Shown piece by piece: positions 10,574 through 19,211 of a stretch of DNA of 64,000 nucleotides. The notes beneath the pieces are model-generated. The model was not told where the DNA came from. It saw only the letters and a list, made by a program, of their open reading frames with translations, and did no database searches. The translations under genes were made by a program, and so were the position numbers. Source of the DNA: Verrucomicrobiota bacterium (GTDB lineage: Bacteria; Verrucomicrobiota; Verrucomicrobiia; Chthoniobacterales; Terrimicrobiaceae); contig JAFKMU010000037.1 of NCBI GenBank assembly GCA_017305195.1, positions 144,049-208,048 on the forward strand. Direction: 5' to 3'. How positions within the stretch are numbered: the first letter of the stretch is position 1; each line of letters begins with the position of its first letter.

Positions 10574-11146
10574 ATGAGCCCGGATGCTGATACTGCCGAA
10601 ATCGTCGAGCTGATCCGCAGGATCGGCATGGGCGACCGTGCCGGATTTGAGGAGTTTTACGACCGTTTCTCCGGGCTCATTTACTCGACGGTCCTGCATG
10701 TGTTGAATGATCCTGCCGACGCGGAGGATTGCGCCCAGGAGGTCTTTTTCATGCTGTGGGAAAAGGCTCCCATGTATGATGCCGCGCGGGGCAAGCCGCT
10801 CACCTGGGCCATCACCATGGCGCGTAACAAGGCCATCGACCGCCTGCGCTCGCTCCAGCGGCGCTTCCGCCTCCACGACGAGGTGCAGCGCGAGACCGCG
10901 CCCGACGATCTGCTGACCCAGCGAGAACCCTTCGAGGATCTCGACTCGAGCGAGAAGGGAGAGCTCATACGCAACGCCGTGCTCAAGCTGAACCGCGACC
11001 AGCGCGAGGCCATCGAGATGGCCTACTTTGGCGGCCTCACCCAGCAGGAAATCGCCACCCGGCTCGATGAACCGGTCGGCACGGTGAAAGCCCGCATCCG
11101 GCGCGGCATGATGCGGCTGCGCAAGATGATCGGCTCGACTCTTTGA
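10574..11146 (+). CDS. ECF-type RNA polymerase sigma factor
   Basis: A 190-residue group-4 sigma factor. Region 2 (~22-95) includes EEFYDRFSGLIYSTVLHVL, DAEDCAQEVFFMLW and the -10 recognition helix (ITMARNKAIDRLRS). Region 4 (~130-185) carries KLNRDQREAIEMAYFGGLTQ and the HTH IATRLDEPVGTVKARIRRGM. It resembles the SigK/ECF19-like set, but no anti-sigma (RskA-like) gene follows; queA starts 31 bp downstream instead. The regulon and signal are unknown. Confidence 0.93.
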   Translation: MSPDADTAEIVELIRRIGMGDRAGFEEFYDRFSGLIYSTVLHVLNDPADAEDCAQEVFFMLWEKAPMYDAARGKPLTWAITMARNKAIDRLRSLQRRFRLHDEVQRETAPDDLLTQREPFEDLDSSEKGELIRNAVLKLNRDQREAIEMAYFGGLTQQEIATRLDEPVGTVKARIRRGMMRLRKMIGSTL

Positions 11147-11177
11147 GCGCTCGACGCCAAGCTCCCGCGCTCGTTCC

Positions 11178-12146
11178 ATGCTCGTTTCTGATTTTGACTT
11201 CGACCTGCCGCCCGAGCTGATCGCCTCGCGCCCGCTGCCCGACCGCGACGCCTCGCGCATGATGGTCGTCGACCGCGCAAGCGGGGAGATTTCCCACCGA
11301 TCGTTCCGCGATTTTCCCTCCTATCTCGCGCCCGGCGACCTTGTCGTGCTCAATGACTCGCGCGTGATCAAGGCCCGCCTGCGCACGCCTGACCAGCGCA
11401 CGGAACTTTTGCTTCTCGAACCCGTTGACTCCTCCGCGTGGAAGTGCCTGGGCAAACCCGGCCGCCGCCTGCGTATTGGCATGTCCATGGAGATCGCGGG
11501 CACGGTCGCCACCGTGCGCGACATCCTGCCCGACGGCGAGCGCATCGTGGAGTTTGCCTCCGCGCCCGACCTGGAGACCTACGGAGCCATGCCCATCCCG
11601 CCGTACTTTCGCCGCGAGGCCGATGCCGAGGACGATGTGCGCTACCAGACCGTCTTTGCCGACGAGCCGGGGTCCGTCGCCGCTCCCACGGCGGGGCTGC
11701 ATTTTACCCCCGGGCTTCTGGCCTCGCTGCCCCATGCCTTTCTCACCCTCCATGTCGGTATTGGCACGTTCCTGCCCGTGAAGGTCGACCACGTGGCCGA
11801 CCATGTGATGCACGAGGAACGCTACAGCATCTCGCCCGAGGCGGCGCAGGCCATCAACGCCGCCAAGCGCGTCGTCGCCATCGGCACCACCGCGTCGCGC
11901 GTGCTCGAGAGCCAGCCCGCCGGGCCGATCCAGCCGCGCTCCGGCGCGACTGCCATCTTCATTCATCCCGGATATCGGTTCAAACACGTCGGCGCTCTGC
12001 TGACGAATTTCCACCTCCCGAAGTCCACTCTTATCATGCTCGTTTCCGCCCTGGCCGGGACCGACCTCATCCGCTGCGCCTACGAGGAGGCGGTGCGCGA
12101 GCGGTACCGTTTCTTCAGCTACGGCGACTGCATGCTCATCGTGTAG
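11178..12146 (+). CDS. queA: S-adenosylmethionine:tRNA ribosyltransferase-isomerase QueA
   Basis: A 322-residue QueA that transfers the ribosyl part of SAM to preQ1 in tRNA, giving epoxyqueuosine at position 34. Family motifs: FDLPPELIASRPLPDRDASR near the start, GDLVVLNDSRVIKARL, the SVAAPTAGLHFT block, HVGIGTFLPV, HEERY, and the C-terminal LLTNFHLPKSTLIMLVSALAG. It is slightly shorter than the common 340-356 residues but has all blocks. Together with gluQRS at 15559 (which modifies Q34 in tRNA-Asp) the window has two queuosine-pathway genes. Confidence 0.97.
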   Translation: MLVSDFDFDLPPELIASRPLPDRDASRMMVVDRASGEISHRSFRDFPSYLAPGDLVVLNDSRVIKARLRTPDQRTELLLLEPVDSSAWKCLGKPGRRLRIGMSMEIAGTVATVRDILPDGERIVEFASAPDLETYGAMPIPPYFRREADAEDDVRYQTVFADEPGSVAAPTAGLHFTPGLLASLPHAFLTLHVGIGTFLPVKVDHVADHVMHEERYSISPEAAQAINAAKRVVAIGTTASRVLESQPAGPIQPRSGATAIFIHPGYRFKHVGALLTNFHLPKSTLIMLVSALAGTDLIRCAYEEAVRERYRFFSYGDCMLIV

Positions 12147-12329
12147 GCGTTTTCAGGAAAGGGTGCGGCCGACGTAGCGCGACGCTCGCTCGCTCGCGCC
12201 TGTCGCCTGTTACGTAGCGCTCGCCCATTTCGGCCAGCGCTTTTGGGAAAACGCTCCAGCCTCGCGGGAGCTCCGGGGGAGTGCTTGCCCTCTTTACCGG
12301 TAAATGAAATGACTGAGGGGCTTCCCCAA

Positions 12330-13022
12330 ATGAAATCCCGAGGATTCACTCTCATCGAGCTGCTCGTGGTCGTCGCCATCATCGGCGTGCTTTCCGCCCT
12401 GCTGCTGCCTTTTGTCAAAAATGCCCTGGAGCAGGGGAACCGCGGCAAGACGGTGTCCAACCTCCGCCAGATCGGCGAGGCGCTCCTCAGCTACGGCTCC
12501 GATCACGAACGCCTCCTCCCGGCCGCGCACGGCACCATCGGCTACCAGACCACGACCAACGCCGCCCTCCTCCCCTGGCAGCAGGAGCTGGACGCTTATA
12601 TCGGATTCAACGACGTCTCCAGTGAGAGCGTCGGCTCCCGCAAGGTCTTCAACTCCCCCATCAGCGCCTATCACACGAACAGCTACTTCCTCGGCAGCTA
12701 TGCCGCCGGGTATGAGGCCTCCCAGGGAGGCGGCTCCGTCACCTTTGCCCCGCTCAATCTCAACAAGATCACCCGCCCCGCCATGCACGTCCTCGGCGGC
12801 GAGGTCGGGCAGAAGGTGACCTTCGCCGACTACGACGCCGACAAGGACGACTACGGAGACAACGACCCCGCCTTCCGCGCCACCTCGGGCACGAAGATCG
12901 TCCAGATCCTCTTCGCCGACGGCCACGTCGCCGGGTTCAAAGCCTTCGATCCCACCCGCATGACCGTCCGCTACGAAGGCCTGAAGGAAGACGGTACGGG
13001 GTACACGTATTCCGATTTGTAA
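12330..13022 (+). CDS. Type II secretion/prepilin-like protein with N-methylation motif
   Basis: A 230-residue pseudopilin-like protein. The start is set at the ATG at 12330, which has GAGGGG nine bases upstream and gives a leader MKSRG before FTLIELLVVVAIIGVLSALL, the prepilin cleavage/methylation site and hydrophobic helix. The C-terminus holds the FADGHVAGF type DG motif seen in the large planctomycete/verrucomicrobial pseudopilin family. Upstream in-frame Met codons (12243, 12309) would place non-family residues before the leader. No pilus or secretion genes are adjacent. Confidence 0.88.
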   Translation: MKSRGFTLIELLVVVAIIGVLSALLLPFVKNALEQGNRGKTVSNLRQIGEALLSYGSDHERLLPAAHGTIGYQTTTNAALLPWQQELDAYIGFNDVSSESVGSRKVFNSPISAYHTNSYFLGSYAAGYEASQGGGSVTFAPLNLNKITRPAMHVLGGEVGQKVTFADYDADKDDYGDNDPAFRATSGTKIVQILFADGHVAGFKAFDPTRMTVRYEGLKEDGTGYTYSDL

Positions 13023-13049
13023 GGTCGTTGCGCCTCGTCGACGACTTGG

Positions 13050-13589
13050 TTAGCGCCGCAGGGCATGCTTTTCGATGCTCTTCGCGAACAGCGGCGTCTC
13101 GATGCGATTGTGCGCGGACGAAGCGAGTTGGCGAGCCTGCTGGGCGGACTCATAAGGCAGTCCGTGTGAATCCAGGAAGGCATGGAATTCCGGCGTGGCT
13201 TCTCCATGGACATGATTTGTGAACTCGCACGTGCTCCCGTCGATCGGCTTCACGGAAAGCTCCCAGGTCACCAGGACACGCGTGCGACCGCTCGGCGAAA
13301 ACACATCGGAGAGCGAGATCACTCGGCAATGGCGTGGCTCGGCGATGTCCTCGACATAATGCTGCACGACGATGCTGCCGCCGATGCTTTCGACATTGAG
13401 CGACATGCGCCTGCCATCATCGGTACGTGAAGTCCCCGCCGCAATATGGGCGGGCGAGCACCGTTGATACTCGGCATCCGGAAGATTGAAGAGCCAGTCC
13501 GCGAGGTCGACTTTTTCGATGGGGGCATTGATGACCGCGCTGTAGCTCGATTCGGACAGAGTTTCGTTTTCCACAAGAGTATGTTGCAT
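13050..13589 (-). CDS. SRPBCC/START-like hypothetical protein
   Basis: A 179-residue protein beginning MQHTLVENETLSE. The segment SYSAVINAPIEKVDLADWLF and the later alternating strands (RVLVTWELSVKPIDGSTCEF) resemble an SRPBCC lipid/ligand-binding fold in which an aminated N-terminal strand leads into a helix. No signal peptide or catalytic motif is visible. It is convergent with the pseudopilin gene. The function is unknown and the family assignment is tentative. Confidence 0.6.
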   Translation of the reverse strand: MQHTLVENETLSESSYSAVINAPIEKVDLADWLFNLPDAEYQRCSPAHIAAGTSRTDDGRRMSLNVESIGGSIVVQHYVEDIAEPRHCRVISLSDVFSPSGRTRVLVTWELSVKPIDGSTCEFTNHVHGEATPEFHAFLDSHGLPYESAQQARQLASSAHNRIETPLFAKSIEKHALRR

Positions 13590-13895
13590 GAGCCGGATGT
13601 CGCAGTCGCCGTACCACCTCCATGGAAGATTCCTTAGCCGTTTATGGGGAGTTGGTTGCGAGATTTTCCGATGGGTGAGCTTGAGGTGGAAATTCTGGAC
13701 GTACGAAAACTCGACCTCAGGAATGGTCGGATTTTGACCGGAGGGGGATTACCTGAGTTTATCGCCTCGGTGGGTCGGGACTGAAGAGTTCGCGCGTTGA
13801 TTTGAGATCAATCAACGCAGGAAAAGCGACGAATGATTTTACGTTGCAGTGAACCAGGAGCGACCTGATGGCGCAGAGATGATGCTTGCTTGATT
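13590..13895. other. Intergenic stretch with one strong stem-loop
   Basis: No convincing gene is seen in this ~300 bp. It contains a perfect 9-bp stem-loop, GCGTTGATT (13794-13802) with AATCAACGC (13810-13818), loop seven bases. It has no T-run on either side, so it is not a clear intrinsic terminator. Confidence 0.5.
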
Positions 13896-14591
13896 CTAAG
13901 GAGCCTTGGAAAGACGGGTGATCTTAATGTTGCTGAGCTTATTGTTTGAAATACCCAAGACGGCTTGGAACCTAATCGTCCAGCGATGCTCAATAATGTC
14001 CTTCGGATCAGTGGTAAGGATGCAGTTGATTGCGATTTGTTGACTGTTAAGGAATCGCCAGTCGGACGCATCGTTTCCTGTGCTATAAAAGATAAAATTG
14101 GAAAACTCATTATAGGGCTCCGCCCCCGAGTTTTTGAAATCCTCGGTCGCCGCTTCGACCACCCGCTGTGTCAGGTCGCTGAGTAAATACACGTGGCCTT
14201 TGCGTAGGGTCGCGAGAACGACTTTATCCGGCCCCCATTTCGTGCCCTGGATAACGAGCACGGCGCTTGAATCCTTCCACCATATTATTTGGTACGATCC
14301 ATGTGCGTTCGCCGTAAGGGTGCTCCAGTGTTGAGGAATGATCACCAGGATCTGGAATGGATTTAAAGTGACGAGATATAGCGCGTAATCTTTCAGCGAG
14401 AATAGGACATTGCGGCGGGGATAAATTAGCGCATATTTCCCGTCCGGTGAGGTGCTGTCTGGCAGGATTTGATAATCCTTGAACGCTGTAGGGAACGGCG
14501 CTGGCGGCTGAGGAACCACTCCATCGTCGTATGCCGCGCCTTGTAGGGAAAGTGTTGCCGCCGTTAGGAGTGAAAGAGAGAGGATTCTCAT
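13896..14591 (-). CDS. Secreted hypothetical protein
   Basis: A 231-residue protein with a Sec signal peptide (MRILSLSLLTAATLSLQGAA, cleavage near residue 20) and no further membrane segment strong enough to anchor it. The mature part has a DGKYALIYPRR strand pattern and aromatic-rich strands (SYQIIWWKDSSAVLVIQG) that suggest a beta-rich, perhaps propeller-like, periplasmic domain. I do not recognise a family. It is read toward the SRPBCC-like gene and away from tRNA-Thr. Confidence 0.6.
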   Translation of the reverse strand: MRILSLSLLTAATLSLQGAAYDDGVVPQPPAPFPTAFKDYQILPDSTSPDGKYALIYPRRNVLFSLKDYALYLVTLNPFQILVIIPQHWSTLTANAHGSYQIIWWKDSSAVLVIQGTKWGPDKVVLATLRKGHVYLLSDLTQRVVEAATEDFKNSGAEPYNEFSNFIFYSTGNDASDWRFLNSQQIAINCILTTDPKDIIEHRWTIRFQAVLGISNNKLSNIKITRLSKAP

Positions 14592-14713
14592 GAATGATCC
14601 TGGCCTGGACTGGGTTGGCCCACGGGAGATATCAGCAGGTTATAACGGACAGTAAGGGAAATTGGAATCCCTTGCGGAGTGAAAAAAAACGTGCCATCTT
14701 CTGCCCCTCTTTT

Positions 14714-14785
14714 GCCGGCATAGCTCAGCGGTAGAGCAACGGTTTTGTAAACCGTCGGTCGTCGGTTCGATCCCGACTGCCGGCT
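14714..14785 (+). tRNA. tRNA-Thr (anticodon UGU)
   Basis: The cloverleaf is complete. Acceptor GCCGGCA pairs with TGCCGGC. The D arm is GCTC..GAGC. The anticodon stem ACGGT/ACCGT encloses TTTGTAA, giving anticodon TGT. The T arm is GTCGG-TTCGATC-CCGAC. The discriminator is T and no CCA is encoded. A T-run right after the gene may help end the transcript. Confidence 0.95.
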
Positions 14786-14828
14786 TTTTCTTGCCCCCCG
14801 GAAAGGCTCGGGGCAGGGTTGGCGGGAT

Positions 14829-15143
14829 ATGGAATTTTCTCCCGTGACGGCGGTGGCCAAGGCCAATGTGTACTTCGATGGCGGCGTGGTGTCGCATGCG
14901 ATCATTTTCCCCGATGGCGAGCGCAAGACGCTCGGGATCATCCGGGAGGGGTCGTATCACTTTGGCACCGAGGCGGCGGAGAACATGAAGATCACCGACG
15001 GGTCGTGCAACGTGCTGTTTGACGGGACGACGGAGTACAAGACGTTCTCGGCGGGTGAGGAATTTGACGTGGCGGCCAACTCGGGGTTCACCATCGCGGT
15101 GACCAAGGGGCTTTGCCAGTACGTCTGCTCGTACCTGAAATAG
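14829..15143 (+). CDS. ppnP: Pyrimidine/purine nucleoside phosphorylase PpnP (DUF1255, cupin)
   Basis: A 104-residue cupin-fold protein of the YaiE/PpnP family, which catalyses phosphorolysis of several nucleosides. Diagnostic segments: ANVYFDGGVVSHAIIFPDGE, RKTLGIIREGSYHFGTEAAE, MKITDG and a C-terminal YVCSYLK. Length matches the ~95-105 residue family. It lies 43 bp after tRNA-Thr and could be read through from it. Confidence 0.92.
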   Translation: MEFSPVTAVAKANVYFDGGVVSHAIIFPDGERKTLGIIREGSYHFGTEAAENMKITDGSCNVLFDGTTEYKTFSAGEEFDVAANSGFTIAVTKGLCQYVCSYLK

Positions 15144-15216
15144 GGAGGCGCGGAATCGTGGATGGTGCGTCGCTCGCTTGGGCCCGAGGGTTCGGCGCGC
15201 GGCGCGTGTCGCCTGA

Positions 15217-15378
15217 GAGCCTGTCTGAAAATTGCCGGCCGACGGCTTGCGGCGGGAAAACGGCGTTCGGCTGTGTTCCGGCTTCCTCACGTATCGTTGC
15301 GGATACGCTTTGTTGCCGCGCCTTGCCGTCCACCATTCTCCCTTGCCATCCGCCCATCGTCCTTTTTCCGACAGGCTC
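15217..15378. mobile_element. MITE-like element, 162 bp, 15-bp terminal inverted repeats
   Basis: The termini are inverted repeats: GAGCCTGTCTGAAAA (15217-15231) and the complement of GAGCCTGTCGGAAAA (15364-15378), one mismatch. Both ends are flanked by TGA (15214-15216 and 15379-15381), which would be a 3-bp TNA-type target duplication as made by IS5-group (IS1031/IS427-like) transposases. The interior has no open frame of note but contains a CGTATC/GATACG hairpin near 15293-15310. Only one copy is seen in this window. The family assignment is inference. Confidence 0.55.
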
Positions 15379-15558
15379 TGACAGGCGTGCCACAGACGCG
15401 AGGGGTGGGCGGTTTGTAAAGGCGAATGCCCGCCCTTATCGAGAAATTCTGGTGCGGTTCGGGGGTGGCGGCGCGTGGGGCGCGGTTTTTCCGCCCGATC
15501 CCGGGGAGGCGGGCTGCGCCGATTTTTCCCCAAGGAGCCGCGACTGGGTTCCCACCGA

Positions 15559-16383
15559 ATGAGCGGGGGACGACCATATCGCGGGCGGATCGCGCCGACG
15601 CCGACGGGTTTCCTGCACGTCGGGCATGCGGCGACGTTTCGCCGGGCGGCGGAGCGGTGCGCGGAGGCGGGTGGAACGATGATCTTCCGGCTGGAGGACC
15701 TGGACCCGCTGCGCTGCAAGCCGGAGTATTGCGACGCGGCGCTGGAGGATTTGCGCTGGCTGGGCTTCACGTGGGCCGAGGGGCCGGATGTGGGAGGTCC
15801 GTGCGGACCGTACCGGCAGAGCGAACGCAGCCCGCATTTTCTCGCGGCGTGGCGGGCCTTGCGCGATGGCGGGTGGATTTACCCCTGTGCGCGGTCGCGC
15901 AAGGAGGTGGCGACGGTGGCGCTGGCTCCGCATGAGGACGAGCCGATTTTCCCGCCGGAATGGCGCGTTCCGGTCGAGGCGGCGCGCGAATGGAGCGATC
16001 CTGCGGGAACGAACTGGCGGTTTCGCGTCCCGGATGGCGAGGCGGTGGAGTTCATCGACGGGCACTTTGGTCCGACGCGGCGGGTGGCCGGGGTGGACTT
16101 CGGCGATTTCCTGGTCTGGAACCGCGACAATGTCCCGGCCTACGAACTGGCCGTGGTGGTCGACGATATCGCGATGGGCATCACCGAGGTGGTGCGCGGC
16201 GCGGACCTGCTGACCTCGACGGCGCGGCAGCTCCTGCTTTACCGGGCGCTCGGCGCGGCGGCTCCGGGGTTTTTCCACTGTCCGCTGGTGGTCGATGAAC
16301 ACGGTCGGCGGCTGGCCAAGCGAACCGGGGCTCTCGCCCTGCGCACCCTGCGGGAACAGGGGAGAAAACCTCAGGACATCTAG
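15559..16383 (+). CDS. gluQRS: Glutamyl-Q tRNA(Asp) synthetase
   Basis: A 274-residue truncated GluRS paralogue that attaches glutamate to queuosine 34 of tRNA-Asp. The start chosen is the ATG at 15559, just before the family N-terminus (YRGRIAPTPTGFLHVGH with the HIGH-type HVGH). The Glu-binding RLEDLDPLRC block, the FRVPDGEAVEF region and a KMSKS-type LAKRTGA near the C-terminus are present; the anticodon-binding domain is absent, as expected for GluQ. The open frame extends upstream to 15475 without family similarity. Confidence 0.93.
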   Translation: MSGGRPYRGRIAPTPTGFLHVGHAATFRRAAERCAEAGGTMIFRLEDLDPLRCKPEYCDAALEDLRWLGFTWAEGPDVGGPCGPYRQSERSPHFLAAWRALRDGGWIYPCARSRKEVATVALAPHEDEPIFPPEWRVPVEAAREWSDPAGTNWRFRVPDGEAVEFIDGHFGPTRRVAGVDFGDFLVWNRDNVPAYELAVVVDDIAMGITEVVRGADLLTSTARQLLLYRALGAAAPGFFHCPLVVDEHGRRLAKRTGALALRTLREQGRKPQDI

Positions 16384-16441
16384 ACAGAAGGAAGCGAAGG
16401 AAACAAAGGGGGGAAGGCAGGGTTACAAAAGGTCGCAAAGG
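16384..16441 (+). repeat. Dispersed intergenic repeat, copy A
   Basis: This begins right after the gluQRS stop with ACAGAAGGAAGCGAAGGAAA, continues CAAAGGGGGGAAGGCAG and ends TTACAAAAGGTCGCAAAGG. The same order of blocks occurs inverted at 17128-17190, and in diverged or partial form at 28748-28878 and 40691-40722. All copies lie between genes. Confidence 0.7.
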
Positions 16442-16637
16442 GATGGGCGGTTTCTGAGCTGAAATGACGAGTGAAGCTCGGAGACGGCGTTGCGGGTTCT
16501 GTCGGGGGAGAACTTGAAAGATCGTGCTGTCTGGTGGCATACACGATGCTCGATTACGGTGAGCAGAATCCTAGCTCCGATCAGGGGTGCCCATGCGCGG
16601 AATGGTGTCGACCCGATCCTTGGAAAGGGAGATCGCC

Positions 16638-17027
16638 CTAACCGATCGGGGTACAGAGCTCGACAAGATGGCCATCGATGTCGCGAACATAGGCGACGGT
16701 CTGGCCCCAAGGCTTCAGCTTGGGAGGTGTTACCGAGATGGCTCCGGCGGCAACTGCGCGCTGGTAGGCGCTGTCGACATCGGGCGTGGCAAAGGCGATT
16801 TCGCTGGGAAAGGGTAGGCGCTCGCGATTCGGTGACTCAACTCCGCCAGGGAGATTCATCTCGCCGAGTTCCAGCGCGGCAAAACCGAGCGTGGTCGCGC
16901 CGGTGTCGAGTTCCCCATAGGTGCCGCTCTCATGCAGGAACCGGGTTGTAAAACCGTAGGCTGCCTCATAATGGGCGAGAGAGGCGGCAACATTCGATAC
17001 GTACAGGATCGTGTAGGCGAACTGCAT
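16638..17027 (-). CDS. VOC family protein (glyoxalase/bleomycin-resistance fold)
   Basis: A 129-residue one-domain VOC protein: FAYTILYVSNVAASLAHYEA, FLHESGTYGELDTG, SEIAFATPDVDSAYQRAV and a C-terminal TVAYVRDIDGHLVELCTPIG with the typical final metal-ligand Glu. The substrate cannot be read from the sequence. It sits alone between two inverted copies of the dispersed repeat (16384-16441 and 17128-17190), so the gene and its flanks form an inverted-repeat-bounded unit. Confidence 0.85.
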   Translation of the reverse strand: MQFAYTILYVSNVAASLAHYEAAYGFTTRFLHESGTYGELDTGATTLGFAALELGEMNLPGGVESPNRERLPFPSEIAFATPDVDSAYQRAVAAGAISVTPPKLKPWGQTVAYVRDIDGHLVELCTPIG

Positions 17028-17127
17028 GGTGGAGGAAGTGTGTTCCTCTGTGCTGCCCGGTCAACTGGAAAGCTTGTGTGTTCCTTCAGCCAACGCCTGC
17101 AACAGGAACCCCTTTCGCAGATCCGCA

Positions 17128-17190
17128 CCTTCGCGGCCTTTTGTAAAAAGGCCTTCTGCCTTCCCCTTTGTTTCCTTCGCTTCCTTCTGT
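17128..17190 (-). repeat. Dispersed intergenic repeat, copy B (inverted)
   Basis: Read on the minus strand this begins ACAGAAGGAAGCGAAGGAAA, then CAAAGGGGAAGGCAGAAGG, and ends CTTTTTACAAAAGGCCGCGAAGG. It is the most complete copy and is the inverse of copy A. It lies just upstream of the phzF-like start. Confidence 0.7.
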
Positions 17191-17216
17191 TCCCAGACTT
17201 CTGTACGGTTTCCCGC

Positions 17217-17993
17217 GTGAAGGTTCCCTATTTCCATGTGGATGCGTTTGCCTCGGAGATGTTCCGGGGGAATCCGGCGGGTGTGTGTTTGCTCCCCGAG
17301 GAGGTTGCTGACGCGACGCTCCAGCGAATCGCTTTTGAGAACAACCTGTCAGAGACTGCGTTTGTGTTGCCGCAGGGCGAGGAGCTGGCCATCCGGTGGT
17401 TCACGCCGACCGTGGAGGTGGACCTGTGCGGCCACGCCACGCTGGCAGCGGCGCATGTGCTGGTGACCGAGGCGCGATGCCACGCGCCGATCCGCTTTCT
17501 TTCCGCCAGCGGGATGCTGGGCGTTTCGCGGGAAGGCGACCAGCTGGAGCTGGACTTTCCGGCGCGCCCAGGGGAATCCGTGGCCGAAAAGGGAGCGTTG
17601 GCGGCTGCGTTGGGAGCGCCTCCGCGCGAGGTGCTCAAGGCGCAGGATTATCTCTGTGTTTACGACCGGCCTGAGGACGTAGCGGCCTTGCGCCCGGATC
17701 TGGCGGCGGTGGCCGCGCTGGATGCTCGTGGAGTGATCGTGACCGCGCCGGGGGAGGACTGCGATTTCGTATCGCGCTTCTTTGCCCCGGGCTGCGGGAT
17801 TCCCGAGGACCCGGTGACGGGATCCGCCCATTGCACGCTTGCGCCCTACTGGGCGGGCCGGCTGGGGAAGAACGTGCTTTTTGCCCGGCAGGTTTCAGCT
17901 CGCGGCGGCGAGCTCTGGTGCAGGGTGGCGGATGATCGCGTGAAAATCGGCGGACGCTGTGTCACCTACCTGCGTGGAGAAATTTTCATCTAG
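17217..17993 (+). CDS. PhzF family isomerase/epimerase-like protein
   Basis: A 258-residue PhzF/YddE-type protein, start GTG at 17217 (VKVPYFHVDAFASEMFRGNP). Family marks: GNPAGVCLL, the catalytic-Glu stretch NLSETAFVLP, RWFTPTVEVDLCGHATLAAA and the second-half GIPEDPVTGSAHCTLAPYW. The last block and length fit the diaminopimelate-epimerase-like fold. The substrate is unknown; outside phenazine operons most members have no assigned reaction. The frame runs further upstream, through repeat copy B, but that part is not family-like. Confidence 0.88.
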   Translation: MKVPYFHVDAFASEMFRGNPAGVCLLPEEVADATLQRIAFENNLSETAFVLPQGEELAIRWFTPTVEVDLCGHATLAAAHVLVTEARCHAPIRFLSASGMLGVSREGDQLELDFPARPGESVAEKGALAAALGAPPREVLKAQDYLCVYDRPEDVAALRPDLAAVAALDARGVIVTAPGEDCDFVSRFFAPGCGIPEDPVTGSAHCTLAPYWAGRLGKNVLFARQVSARGGELWCRVADDRVKIGGRCVTYLRGEIFI

Positions 17994-18117
17994 AGGGTTG
18001 ATTTCAGAGGCGATCACTGGCTATTGAAGCGCCGAAACGCCGGAAATGACGGAAAATTACGGCCAGGGAATGAATGGATAAACGCGGGGGAGGACAGAGG
18101 GGATTGCACACGGAGGC

Positions 18118-18150
18118 TTGTCATTGTTGGTGGGAGCATATTTATGACAA
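18118..18150. promoter_or_regulatory. Inverted repeat upstream of the uxs-like gene
   Basis: TTGTCAT (18118-18124) and ATGACAA (18144-18150) form a perfect 7-bp dyad with a 19-bp gap, 58 bp before the uxs-like start. TTGTCA with a 17-bp spacer to TTTATG could also be a promoter, so the dyad may overlap promoter elements. Confidence 0.35.
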
Positions 18151-18207
18151 CGCTACCATCTGGTTGAATGCCGGGAGGCAATCATCCGCTTTTTAAATAC
18201 TTCACTT

Positions 18208-19149
<942 letters not shown>

Positions 19150-19211
19150 CGCACTGGACGAAGACCCGGCCACTTGAGACACTCACCCATTCCCAGATTT
19201 ACCATCAAACT

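Noticed and set aside
12148..12254. 8-bp inverted repeat GCGTTTTC/GAAAACGC between queA and the prepilin-like gene
   Set aside because: The arms are ~90 bp apart with no further pairing or T-run; likely chance in a repetitive CG-rich spacer.
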